Of a stretch of DNA of 64,000 nucleotides, positions 49,448 to 57,386 are shown one piece after another (the first letter of the stretch is position 1; every line of letters starts with the position of its first letter). Source of the DNA: CAVTHK01 sp964552235. Its GTDB lineage: Bacteria > Spirochaetota > Spirochaetia > SZUA-6 > CAVTHK01. Location of the stretch: contig CAZKGO010000008.1 in NCBI GenBank assembly GCA_964552235.1, positions 1 through 64,000 on the forward strand. The letters are read 5' to 3'. The notes under the pieces are model-generated. The model did no database searches. It was not told where the DNA came from and worked only from the letters and a program-made list of their open reading frames with translations. The position numbers and the translations under genes are program-made.

Positions 49448-49470
49448 CGGCGGCCCTCCGCCGGCCGCCG
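49448..49470 (-). terminator. 8-bp GC stem after the mrfAB-122aa unit
   Basis: CGGCGGCC with GGCCGCCG around a 7-nt loop, two bases past the stop at 49473. A six-T run lies ~20 nt further on, too far for a classical intrinsic terminator. Confidence 0.4.
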
Positions 49471-49472
49471 GA

Positions 49473-49841
49473 CTAGGGCAGGAGGTCGAGGAGCATCCGG
49501 TACAGCTCGGGGCTCGCGTGATCGCGGGCCCTTTCCATCAGGGGAGCCAGCCGGCTCTCGATCCTGCGGTAGGCGGCCACGCTGCGGGCCGGATCGTAGC
49601 GGCGCAGCTGCTGCTTGATGCGCGCCACCGCGGGTCCGAACCGCTGCATGTAGCGGCCCACCTCCGCCGCAGCCTGCCCGCCATCCCCCGCCGGGGTCCT
49701 GGCCAGCAGCCGCTCGACGGCCGCCACGTGGCGCGCCAGCTGCCGCTCGGGGTCGCCGGGCGACAGCGGTTGCATCAGCAGTGCCAGGCCGATGCCGGCG
49801 GCAAGATAGAGCTTGCCGCCCCTGTCCAGGACTTCAGCCAC
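49473..49841 (-). CDS. small membrane-anchored helical protein
   Basis: 122 aa from GTG 49841, which overlaps the mrfB-like stop by eight bases. Residues ~9-25 (LYLAAGIGLALLMQPL) are hydrophobic, a possible anchor or uncleaved signal; the rest is helical and Arg-rich. Its link to the helicase-exonuclease pair upstream is only positional. No family recognised. Confidence 0.65.
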   Translation of the reverse strand: MAEVLDRGGKLYLAAGIGLALLMQPLSPGDPERQLARHVAAVERLLARTPAGDGGQAAAEVGRYMQRFGPAVARIKQQLRRYDPARSVAAYRRIESRLAPLMERARDHASPELYRMLLDLLP

Positions 49842-50934
49842 TTCGCCCCACCTTGGCCAGCAGCCGCGTGCGCCGCCGCCGCGCGTCGTCGCGGCGGCAG
49901 TCGAGCACCTGAGGCCACGCCGAGTCCAGCCACGCAAGGGCGCGCTCGGGCATACGCAGCCTGTGCTCGGCGTGCTTGGCCAGCTCCACCACCGCTTCGG
50001 CGTCCCGCAACGCGGCCATGCGCTCCCACACCTGCACCGCCCGGTCCCATTCCCGTCGCCGCTTGTAGTGCCGTCCCAGGAGGCGGCCTGCCGACAAGTC
50101 CCCGGCGTCCAGGCGCCGCTGCAGCAGGTCCCTCCCCCGCTCCTCGCCTCTGTCCAGCAGCCACGCTCCCAGGGCGGTCGCGTCGACCCGTGCCGGCTCG
50201 ATCCGGCCGCTGAGCAGGGCCTCGATGTGCGCGAGCAGGCCCACCATCGCGAGCAAGTCCTGCCGGTTGTGCTCGAAGACGAGAGAGAGGGACGTCGTGT
50301 CGCTGTGCCGCAGGTACTCGAAGTAGGCCTCCGGCACGTCGGCGCCGGGCAGGTCCCGCGGCCGATGCACCCCCAGCACGGCCTCCGCCACCGCGGTCAG
50401 GCCGCACTCGGGCAGCACGCGGCGCCACAGGCGGCGCACCGGGTACAGCAGGTCCATCTGCTCGCCGAACGATGCTTCGAGCCCGACCAGGGAGAAACGG
50501 GCCCGCAGCAGGTGCGAGTCGAACCCCTTGCCGTTGTAGGACACGAGGGTGGCAGGCGAGGCGAACATCCGGGGCGCGAGGGCCTCGAGGAACTCGCGTT
50601 CGCCGGGAAAGTCGGCGAGGAACAGCTGCTCGAGCTCGATCTGCGCCCCGTCGGGACGGGCTAGGCCCGCGAGAAACGCCAGGCTGCCCGCGCCCCCCGA
50701 CAGCCCCGTGGTTTCGGTGTCGTAGAACAGCAGCCCGCCGGGCTCAGGGGAGCAGCCGAGGCGGCGCAGGTCGAACGCCGGATCCCATCCGGCAGCCACC
50801 CTCTCGACCCGGCGCCACGTCCAGCGGCCGATCGGCGTCCAGTCGGGCCCGGGCGGCGCGGGCTGGACCGGCCGGGCCGCGGCGCTCGCCCGGGGCCCGA
50901 GGTAGCCGAGGCGGCGCGTGAGGCTTTCGCTCAC
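49834..50934 (-). CDS. mrfB: DEDDh exonuclease with C-terminal TPR-like region (MrfB/YprB-like)
   Basis: 366 aa. The catalytic set is visible: D72 and E74 in FYDTETTG, D139 in NGKGFDSHLL, H222 and D226 in HNRQDLLAM (DEDDh). The TETTGLSGGAG stretch matches the YprB RNase H-like family. Residues ~255-366 are helical, TPR-like. In Bacillus subtilis MrfA (helicase) and MrfB (this exonuclease) repair mitomycin-C damage. Here too it follows the helicase with GTG overlapping its stop (GTGA). GTG 50934 has GGAGG six bases upstream. Confidence 0.9.
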   Translation of the reverse strand: MSESLTRRLGYLGPRASAAARPVQPAPPGPDWTPIGRWTWRRVERVAAGWDPAFDLRRLGCSPEPGGLLFYDTETTGLSGGAGSLAFLAGLARPDGAQIELEQLFLADFPGEREFLEALAPRMFASPATLVSYNGKGFDSHLLRARFSLVGLEASFGEQMDLLYPVRRLWRRVLPECGLTAVAEAVLGVHRPRDLPGADVPEAYFEYLRHSDTTSLSLVFEHNRQDLLAMVGLLAHIEALLSGRIEPARVDATALGAWLLDRGEERGRDLLQRRLDAGDLSAGRLLGRHYKRRREWDRAVQVWERMAALRDAEAVVELAKHAEHRLRMPERALAWLDSAWPQVLDCRRDDARRRRTRLLAKVGRSG

Positions 50935-53222
50935 CCCCGCCCTCCGGCCAGGGCGGCGAGGAACGAGCGCAGGGACTCCTTGAGGCTCTGTCCCTCGTCG
51001 GCCTCGGGGGGGCCGATGCACGAGGGACAGCCGTCGCGGCAGGGACAGCGGGTGAGCACCTCGAGGCAGGCTGCGAGAATCGACGCGAAGCTCCTCTGGA
51101 ACCCCTCGGCCAGGCCGGTGCCCCCCGGATAGTTGTCGTAGACGAACAGGCACGGGTCGCCGAGCTCGGGGTCGCGCAGCCGCTCGGCGATACCGATGTC
51201 GCGGGGATCGCACAGCAGGAAGACCGGGGCGACGTTCTGCACCACGTAGCCGAGCCTCCGCATGAGGGCGCCCTGCCGCTCCTCGGGGAGGGCCGCGAAG
51301 AGGCTCCCGGAGGGCAGGCGCCCGGGGAACACCAGGACGATGCTGCGGGTGTGCATCTCGTCCTCGGGCAGGCTGATCTCGCCGTAGCCGATGTTCTCGT
51401 GGGTCCTGAACTTCAGCTTCTTGAACTTCGTGACCACGCTGCGCACGAGGATGTCGCCGACGACCAGCTCGACGCCCAGCCTGTCCTCGCTGCAGTCGCG
51501 GTGCAGCAGCTTGATGTCGCTCTTGACGATCGAATCGGTGTAGTAGTTGACCCGCGACTCCTCGACGACGCAGCGGCGGTTGGCGAGGTCGAGCTGCCGC
51601 ACGACGTACTGCTCTCCGAGGTGGAGGTAGATCGCGTTGTCGTACAGCTGCCGCTTGGCGCCCCACAGGTCCATCTCGCCGATCACCTGATCCTTGCCGC
51701 CGGTGGAGTCGATGATGACGACGTTCTCCGGGGTGCTCGTGCGCAGGCTGACCTTTTCCGCCGGGTACGAGCGGTCCGACCAGTACCACTTGTCCTCGCT
51801 CAGGCGCACGACGCCCGCTTCCTCCAGGTGGCCGAGCAGCGGCTCCATCGCCTGCTGGGATCCCTCGCCCCGACTCCACGGCAGCTCGAAGACCGCGCAC
51901 TTGAGCTGGTCGAGCAGGATGTAGACGTTGTCGGGATCGATCCAGCCGGATTCGGGCGACTGGGAAAAGAAATACTCGGGATGGCTGATGATGTACTGGT
52001 CGAGCGGCGACGCCGAGGCGATCAGGACCGAGAGACTCACCGAATTGCGCCGTCCGGCCCGGCCGGCCTGCTGCCAGGCCGAGGCGAAGGATCCCGGGAA
52101 GCCGGCGAGGATCGAGGCGTCGAGCCCTCCGATGTCGATGCCGAGCTCCAGCGCGTTGGTCGAGACGACCCCGTGTATGCTGCCGTCGCGCAGACCCTTC
52201 TCGATGCGGCGCCGCTCGCTCGGCAGGTAGCCGCCGCGGTACGATGCCACACGCAGGCCGTAGTCCTCGTTGTAGAAATTGCGCAGGCTCTCGCGGATGT
52301 AGGACGCGATCAGCTCCGCGCGGATACGCGAGCGCGCAAAGACGATCGTCTTGACTCCGCTCCTGATCAGACGGCTGGCCAGAGCCTGGGACTCCAGCAC
52401 GGTGCCTCGCCGGATGCCCTGCACGGGATCGACGAGCGGCGGATTGTACAGGACGAAGTGGCGCGCTCCCGAGGGGGCGCCGTTGTCGTCGACCAGCACC
52501 ATCGGGCGCTCGACGATGCGCTCGGCGAGCTCGCGCGGGTTGCCGATCGTCGCCGAGCAGCAGACGAACACGGGATCTGAGCCGTAGAAGGCCAGCACGC
52601 GCCTGAGGCGGCGCACGAGGTTGGCCAGGTGCGATCCGAACACGCCACGGTAGGTGTGGACCTCGTCGACGACCACGAAGCGCAGCGCCTTGAGGAACTT
52701 GATCCACTTGGGATGGTTGGGAAGAATTCCCGAGTGCAGCATGTCCGGATTGGTGATCACGATCTGGCCCTGGTCGCGCGCGGACATGCGGATCGAGCTA
52801 GGCGTATCGCCGTCGTAGGTGAAGATGCGCACGCCGAGGTCGCCGAACAGAACGACCTCGTTCAGCTCCGACTGCTGGTCCTGGGACAGCGCCTTGGTCG
52901 GAAACAGGTACATCGCCCGCGCATCACGCTCTTCGAGCAGCGTCTGCAGAACCGGAAGGTTGTAGGCGAGCGTCTTGCCCGAGGCGGTGGGCGTGACCAC
53001 GACGAGGCTGCGGCCCGCGCGTGCCGCCTCGTAGCAGGCCGCCTGGTGGCTGTACAGCCGCCGTATGCCCTGCCGGGCGAGGGCCTCCCGAAGGCGGTCG
53101 TCGAGGTCGCGGGGAAAGTCCGCGTATCGGCCGGTGCGCGGCGGGATCGTCTCCCAGTGAGAGACGTTGGCCATGAATCGTGGGTCCCCGCGCAGGGATT
53201 CCACGACTTCTTCGAACACCAA
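50931..53222 (-). CDS. mrfA: DEAD/DEAH-box helicase with DUF1998 (MrfA/YprA-like)
   Basis: 763 aa. Walker A TPTASGKT (K83), Walker B VDEVH (D186, E187), motif III CCSATIGN near 225, motif VI QQAGRAGR near 385, then a C-terminal DUF1998/MZB domain whose last part has four Cys (CPCRDGCPSC, near 735), as in MrfA. A superfamily 2 3'-5' DNA helicase working with MrfB in DNA repair is the expected role. TTG 53222 and GTG 53219 are both possible starts; GGGAGGGGG lies upstream. The palindromic array begins 36 bp upstream of the start. Confidence 0.92.
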   Translation of the reverse strand: MVFEEVVESLRGDPRFMANVSHWETIPPRTGRYADFPRDLDDRLREALARQGIRRLYSHQAACYEAARAGRSLVVVTPTASGKTLAYNLPVLQTLLEERDARAMYLFPTKALSQDQQSELNEVVLFGDLGVRIFTYDGDTPSSIRMSARDQGQIVITNPDMLHSGILPNHPKWIKFLKALRFVVVDEVHTYRGVFGSHLANLVRRLRRVLAFYGSDPVFVCCSATIGNPRELAERIVERPMVLVDDNGAPSGARHFVLYNPPLVDPVQGIRRGTVLESQALASRLIRSGVKTIVFARSRIRAELIASYIRESLRNFYNEDYGLRVASYRGGYLPSERRRIEKGLRDGSIHGVVSTNALELGIDIGGLDASILAGFPGSFASAWQQAGRAGRRNSVSLSVLIASASPLDQYIISHPEYFFSQSPESGWIDPDNVYILLDQLKCAVFELPWSRGEGSQQAMEPLLGHLEEAGVVRLSEDKWYWSDRSYPAEKVSLRTSTPENVVIIDSTGGKDQVIGEMDLWGAKRQLYDNAIYLHLGEQYVVRQLDLANRRCVVEESRVNYYTDSIVKSDIKLLHRDCSEDRLGVELVVGDILVRSVVTKFKKLKFRTHENIGYGEISLPEDEMHTRSIVLVFPGRLPSGSLFAALPEERQGALMRRLGYVVQNVAPVFLLCDPRDIGIAERLRDPELGDPCLFVYDNYPGGTGLAEGFQRSFASILAACLEVLTRCPCRDGCPSCIGPPEADEGQSLKESLRSFLAALAGGRG

Positions 53223-53258
53223 CAGCCCCCTCCCAGCTGCGGTTGCGTTCCTCCAGCC

Positions 53259-53468
53259 GTCCAGCGGAGTCCTCGTAGCTGGACCCTTGTCCAGCGGAGT
53301 CCTCGTAGCTGGANNNNNNNNNNNNNNNNNNNNNNNNNNNNNNNNNNNNNNNNNNNNNNNNNNNNNNNNNNNNNNNNNNNNNNNNNNNNNNNNNNNNNNN
53401 NNNNNNNNNNNNNGTCCAGCGGAGTCCTCGTAGCTGGACCCTTGTCCAGCGGAGTCCTCGTAGCTGGA
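53259..53468. repeat. tandem 30-bp palindromic repeat array
   Basis: Units of 30 bp: arm GTCCAGC, a 12-base centre GGAGTCCTCGTA, arm GCTGGAC, then CCTT. Two units before the gap (53259-53288, 53289-53313+) and two after (53414-53443, 53444-53468, the last lacking its CCTT-side end). Copies are identical where readable. Each arm pair can fold as a 7-bp stem in DNA or RNA. The true copy number is hidden by the gap. It lies in the leaders of mrfA (minus) and just before the glgC promoter. No protein is expected from it. Confidence 0.9.
53314..53413. other. assembly gap of 100 N
   Basis: Exactly 100 N, the usual placeholder for an unknown length. The repeat units at both edges suggest that the array itself broke the assembly. 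Confidence 0.97.
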
Positions 53469-53498
53469 TTGACCGTTTTTCGGATTATAGCATAGAAT
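53469..53498 (+). promoter_or_regulatory. glgC promoter abutting the repeat array
   Basis: TTGACC (53469-53474), 18 bp, TAGAAT (53493-53498). The -35 begins directly after the last repeat arm at 53468. Start near 53505; GGAGG at 53507-53511. Confidence 0.65.
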
Positions 53499-53521
53499 CT
53501 GGCGCCGGAGGCAAGTCCTGT

Positions 53522-54787
53522 TTGAGTGTCCTTTCGATCATCCTCGGAGGAGGCAGGGGGACACGACTGTATCCGCTGACAAAGGAGCGGGCCAAGCCGG
53601 CGGTTCCCTTTGCGGGCAAGTACCGCCTCGTCGACATTCCCATTTCCAACGCCATCAACTCGGGCCTCAAGCAGATCTACGTGCTGACCCAGTACAACTC
53701 CATCTCGCTCCACGGGCACATCGCCCAGACCTACACCTTTGACGCGTTCAGCGGCGGCTTCGTCCAGATCATGGCGGCGCAGCAGACCCTCGACCACTCG
53801 GAGTGGTACGGCGGGAACGCCGACGCGGTGCGGCGCAACCTCGCCCACTTCCGGGGCCACGGCCCCGATCACTTCCTGATCCTTTCGGGCGACCAGTTGT
53901 ACCGCATGGACCTGAGCCGCCTCGTGCGGCGCCACGTGGAAGGCGGCGCCGACGTGACCCTCGCGGCCAAGCCCGTGACCCGCCAACGGGCGGCGAACAT
54001 GGGCATCCTCGCCTGCGATCCCAACGGCCGGGTCGTCGATTTCCTGGAAAAGCCCGGCGAGGAGGAGAACATCGACCACCTGAGGGCGCCCATGGGGCTG
54101 CTCGAAGGCGAGAAGCAGGCGCCGTTCCTCGCCTCGATGGGCATCTACGTGTTCCGCTACGGGCGGCTGCGCCAGGCGCTCGACAACGCCATGACGGACT
54201 TCGGCAGCCAGGTGATCCCGGCGTGCATACACAGCATGGACGTGCGCGCCTACGTGTTCAGCGGCTACTGGGAGGACCTCGGCACGATTCGCAGGTTCTA
54301 CGACGTCAACATGAACCTCACCTCGCCGCGCCCGCCCTTCGAGTTCAACGACAACGAACGGCCGATCTACACCATCAGGCGCAACCTGCCGGCGGCCCGG
54401 ATCTACCGCAGCACGATCGAGCGTTCGCTGGCCGCCGAAGGCTGCGTGATCGACCATGCTGCGATAAGTGATTCGCTGATCGGCATCCGCAGCATCATCG
54501 GAGCCGGCGCCGAGCTCGAGGGCGTCTACTGTATGGGCGCCGATCTCTACGAGCGGGCCGAGGACAGGGCCGAGAACCGCAGGATCGGGGTCCCGGACAT
54601 CGGTCTGGGCCGCGATGTGAAGATCCGCAAGGCGATCCTCGACAAGAACGCCCGCATCGGCGACGGCGTCCGCATCGGCGTCGACCAGCAGTCCCGCCCC
54701 GACGGCGACTACGAGGGCTACTCGGTGCGCAGCGGAATCATCATCCTGCCCAGGGACGCGGTGGTGCCTCCCGGCACGGTGATATGA
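53522..54787 (+). CDS. glgC: glucose-1-phosphate adenylyltransferase
   Basis: 421 aa. Nucleotidyltransferase signature LGGGRGTRLYPLT at the N-terminus, KPAVPFAGKYRLVDIPISN, the LSGDQLYRMD substrate region near 120, YWEDLGTI near 250, and a C-terminal left-handed beta-helix (SLIGIRSIIGAGAELEGV). It makes ADP-glucose for glycogen. Start is TTG 53522 with GGAGG ten bases upstream (a little far). No other glycogen gene is in the window. The next gene follows after ten bp. Confidence 0.95.
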   Translation: MSVLSIILGGGRGTRLYPLTKERAKPAVPFAGKYRLVDIPISNAINSGLKQIYVLTQYNSISLHGHIAQTYTFDAFSGGFVQIMAAQQTLDHSEWYGGNADAVRRNLAHFRGHGPDHFLILSGDQLYRMDLSRLVRRHVEGGADVTLAAKPVTRQRAANMGILACDPNGRVVDFLEKPGEEENIDHLRAPMGLLEGEKQAPFLASMGIYVFRYGRLRQALDNAMTDFGSQVIPACIHSMDVRAYVFSGYWEDLGTIRRFYDVNMNLTSPRPPFEFNDNERPIYTIRRNLPAARIYRSTIERSLAAEGCVIDHAAISDSLIGIRSIIGAGAELEGVYCMGADLYERAEDRAENRRIGVPDIGLGRDVKIRKAILDKNARIGDGVRIGVDQQSRPDGDYEGYSVRSGIIILPRDAVVPPGTVI

Positions 54788-54797
54788 AGGCAGGCCG

Positions 54798-56126
54798 GTG
54801 AGCGAGCGCGAGCGCATCCTCAGGCACCTCGACGAGGACTACACGCGGCCGTACCGCGACCCGATCTGGAAGCACATCTACCTGTCGCAGCCTCTGCTGG
54901 CAGTGACCAACTGCCTCGCCTTTCAGAAGCTCGCGGGCATCAGGCAGCTCGGCCCCACGTACCTCGTCTATCCCGGGGCGACGCACACGCGGTTCAGCCA
55001 CAGCCTGGGCGTCTTCAACTTGGCGCGGCGGATGGTCAGGCAGCTCGTGCGGAAAGACAGCTCGGGCGTCCACACCCTCGATGGCGTCAAGGCGTTTCTC
55101 TGCGCCGCGCTGCTGCACGACCTTGGGCACTACCCCTTTGCCCACTCTCTCAAGGACCTGGCCGTCAAGCCCCACGAGCAGCTGACCGGCGAGACGATCA
55201 CGCGGGAGCCCGAGCTTGCCCGGGTGATCGAGGAGCAGGTGCGCGTCCCTGCGGCGTGGGTGGCGGCGATCGTCGACGATCGGCTGCAGTGCCGGGCCGC
55301 AATTCCGATCCGGGTCTACCGCGGCCTGCTTTCCGGCGTGCTCGACCCCGACAAGCTCGACTACCTGAACCGGGACGCCTACTTCTGCGGGGTGCCCTAC
55401 GGAGTCCAGGACATCGACTTCATCTTCGACCAGATCCATCCCCACCCCGAAAAGGGGCTCGCCATATCAAGCCGCGGCCTCGGGTCGGTGGAGAGCGTTC
55501 TGTTCGCCAAGTACCTGATGTACCGCAACGTCTACTGGCACCGCACGGTTCGCGTCGTCACCGCCATGATCAAGAAGGCGATCCTGATGGGCCTCTCGGC
55601 GGGAGTCATCGGCGCCTCGAGCCTGTACGGGATCGACGACTCGGAGTTCCTCAGCCTCATGTCGTCGGTGTCGTATCCGCCGTTCGAGCTGGCCCAGAAG
55701 GCTTTTAGCCGGCGCCTGTATCGCGCCGTGGTGCGGCTTCCGTTCGCGCCCGCGAGCCCTCTGCACGCTCGGCTGGAGAGCCTCGGTTCGCGCATGGACT
55801 ACGAAGCCGAGCTGGCGGCCGCCGCGGCCCGCATCCTCGGCCGGGAGGTGATGCCCGAGGAGGTGATCATCGACGTCCCGGAGAGGCAGTCGTTCGAGAT
55901 CGACCTTCCGATCAAGGACGAGCAGGAGTGGATTCCCTACGAGCAGTCGGGCTCCGTGTTCGGCGGCGCCGTCGTGCGGGGTTTCGCCGGCACCCTCCGC
56001 CACGTGTGCCTGCTGTGCCCCGACCGCGACGACATCGCGGCGGCCCTCGCCTCGCTCGACCCGCTGGCGGCCGGCGGCCCGGGGCCGTCCCCTGCAGGCG
56101 CGGCCGCCCTGGGAGCCTCCTCGTGA
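54798..56126 (+). CDS. HD-domain phosphohydrolase (dNTPase-like)
   Basis: 442 aa. HD metal residues: H68 in FSHSLGV, H107 and D108 in LLHDLGHYPFAHS, and a later Asp in DPDKLDYLNRD near 190, as in SAMHD1/dGTPase-type enzymes that remove triphosphate from dNTPs. The substrate is not proved. The C-terminal ~130 residues are a separate domain ending in an Ala/Gly/Pro-rich tail. GTG 54798 start. The stop overlaps the next GTG by four bases. Confidence 0.88.
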   Translation: MSERERILRHLDEDYTRPYRDPIWKHIYLSQPLLAVTNCLAFQKLAGIRQLGPTYLVYPGATHTRFSHSLGVFNLARRMVRQLVRKDSSGVHTLDGVKAFLCAALLHDLGHYPFAHSLKDLAVKPHEQLTGETITREPELARVIEEQVRVPAAWVAAIVDDRLQCRAAIPIRVYRGLLSGVLDPDKLDYLNRDAYFCGVPYGVQDIDFIFDQIHPHPEKGLAISSRGLGSVESVLFAKYLMYRNVYWHRTVRVVTAMIKKAILMGLSAGVIGASSLYGIDDSEFLSLMSSVSYPPFELAQKAFSRRLYRAVVRLPFAPASPLHARLESLGSRMDYEAELAAAAARILGREVMPEEVIIDVPERQSFEIDLPIKDEQEWIPYEQSGSVFGGAVVRGFAGTLRHVCLLCPDRDDIAAALASLDPLAAGGPGPSPAGAAALGASS

Positions 56127-56581
56127 CCCGCAGGCGCAGGCTCATGCAGGAGCGCATCCGCCGCGTCCGCGTCCTGTTTCGCGAGATCGGCTACCGCACG
56201 GAGCCCGCGGAGCGCTCCGAGGAGTCCTACAGCGCCACCTTCACGGGCCCCGGGGGCGTCGAGGGCGGGGTGTTCATCGACAGGGAGAGCCGGTTTCTGG
56301 AAATCGGCTACACCTTCTCCTTCTCGCCGTCCCTGTCGCAGTTCGTGAAGGAGCGGCTCGAGGAGATCATGCGCGCCGCCTACGAGTTCGGCTGCTACCC
56401 GAACCTTCTCGCGGGCAAGGCGGAGATCGTGCTGTCGGTGTTCGCGAAAATCTACTTCTCGGGCCTCAACTACCGGTCGCTGCGCGAAACCCTGCGGGAC
56501 TTCAACCGCTGCGTCCAGGCGATCACGGAAATCGTCAACATCGAGGGTCGAAGGGACGCCCCGGACGGAAGCGCCGAGTAG
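56123..56581 (+). CDS. conserved-looking hypothetical protein
   Basis: 152 aa, alpha/beta, no signal or membrane segment. The N-terminus is very basic (TRRRRLMQERIRRVR); the middle has strands (SATFTGPGGVEGGVFIDRESRFLEIGYTFSFS). GTG 56123 overlaps the HD gene's stop (GTGA) with GGGAG seven bases upstream. The fold pattern recalls YbjN or type III chaperone-like proteins, but I do not recognise it. Confidence 0.8.
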   Translation: MTRRRRLMQERIRRVRVLFREIGYRTEPAERSEESYSATFTGPGGVEGGVFIDRESRFLEIGYTFSFSPSLSQFVKERLEEIMRAAYEFGCYPNLLAGKAEIVLSVFAKIYFSGLNYRSLRETLRDFNRCVQAITEIVNIEGRRDAPDGSAE

Positions 56582-56596
56582 GCCGCGTCGGTGCCC

Positions 56597-56824
56597 CTAC
56601 CGCGCAGCCTTGAGCAGGGTGCGCAGGCCGCGAGCGCTCACGCGCATGCGCCGCTTGACGCCGTCGATGACGACGGTCTTCTTGTGAAGGTTGATCTTGA
56701 ACTTGCGGGCCGTGACGACGCCGATGTGCTGGCCGGCGCCGCCCTGCTTCTTCAGCATGCCCTTGCGGGGGACGCTGCGTCCGAAACGGGTCTTCTTGCC
56801 CGTGATTTCGCAACTCCTGCTCAT
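56597..56824 (-). CDS. rpmB: 50S ribosomal protein L28
   Basis: 75 aa, standard size. MSRSCEITGKKTRFG and the HKKTVVIDGVKRRMRVSARGLRTL segment are diagnostic. It carries a single Cys rather than the zinc-binding set. Its own promoter lies at 56858-56886. It converges with the 56123-56581 gene with a 15-bp gap. Confidence 0.97.
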   Translation of the reverse strand: MSRSCEITGKKTRFGRSVPRKGMLKKQGGAGQHIGVVTARKFKINLHKKTVVIDGVKRRMRVSARGLRTLLKAAR

Positions 56825-56857
56825 CGTGTGCTCCCGTCTATGCTTCGACAGCGCAAG

Positions 56858-56886
56858 AAGCTACCTGTTTGGAGGCGAATAGTCAA
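56858..56886 (-). promoter_or_regulatory. rpmB promoter
   Basis: TTGACT (56886-56881), 17 bp, TAGCTT (56863-56858). Confidence 0.75.
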
Positions 56887-56917
56887 CCCGGTTCCGCTTC
56901 GCTCCACTGGGCAGGGG

Positions 56918-56943
56918 GGGCGCCTCGGACGCCAGGAGCGCCC
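56918..56943 (-). terminator. GC stem downstream of the DUF503 gene
   Basis: GGGCGC with GCGCCC around a 14-nt loop, immediately past the stop at 56945; no T-run. Confidence 0.3.
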
Positions 56944-56944
56944 G

Positions 56945-57232
56945 TCAGTAGAACTCGGAGACGATCTGAACGTCGCCGACCCGGCCCGGCACGTTGTCTT
57001 CGACGAAGCGCAGGATCCGGTTCATGACCTGCTCGCCGAGCTCGCGCGAATTGGAGACGTAAGCGGCTCCGAGCTCGGCAAAGGTCAGCGACTCCTGGAG
57101 GTCCACCTCGGCAATCGCCACGTGGTAGCGCCTGCGAATCTTCTCCTTGAGGCTGGAGACGACCTGCCGCTTGTCCTTAAGCGACACGCTCCCCGGGATC
57201 TCGATGATGAGACGGATCAGCGATACCACCAC
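56945..57232 (-). CDS. DUF503 (YlxP-like) protein
   Basis: 95 aa. The pattern IEIPGSVSLKDKRQVVSSLKEKIRRRYHVAIAEVD then VQIVSEFY matches DUF503, a small ferredoxin-like-fold family of unknown role that in Firmicutes sits beside rbfA and infB. Neither is here. GTG 57232 (or the adjacent GTG 57229) is chosen because the family begins just before this strand; the longer frame upstream is a shadow of the opposite-strand gene. Confidence 0.87.
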   Translation of the reverse strand: MVVSLIRLIIEIPGSVSLKDKRQVVSSLKEKIRRRYHVAIAEVDLQESLTFAELGAAYVSNSRELGEQVMNRILRFVEDNVPGRVGDVQIVSEFY

Positions 57233-57314
57233 GGCGACGATCTCACTCGCCCGCGGCCGCGGGGCGGCCGCCGCGGCAGGAAAGCGGCCGTAGCGCCGGC
57301 CGATTCCGCCTGGA

Positions 57315-57342
57315 TTTGGCCTTGGGCATGTGGCAATATACA
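57315..57342 (+). promoter_or_regulatory. weak promoter candidate for the 1611-aa gene
   Basis: TTTGGC (57315-57320), 16 bp, TATACA (57337-57342); the -10 is good, the -35 poor. Confidence 0.4.
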
Positions 57343-57386
57343 CCGCGGGGCGCCTCCTGATCAGCCCGCACCCGGCGAGAGGCTCG

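Larger units (their letters stand above)
53223..53521. other. mrfA-glgC intergenic region with repeat array, gap and promoter
   Basis: 299 bp as assembled, no gene. Contents: mrfA leader (53223-53258), repeat array (53259-53468), 100-N assembly gap (53314-53413), glgC promoter (53469-53498). Confidence 0.9.

Noticed and set aside
53259..53468. CRISPR array
   Set aside because: Units repeat with only a 4-5 base separation and no unique spacers, and no cas genes are nearby.
52862..54817. Open frame reading through the N gap and the repeats
   Set aside because: It depends on undetermined bases and is antisense to glgC.
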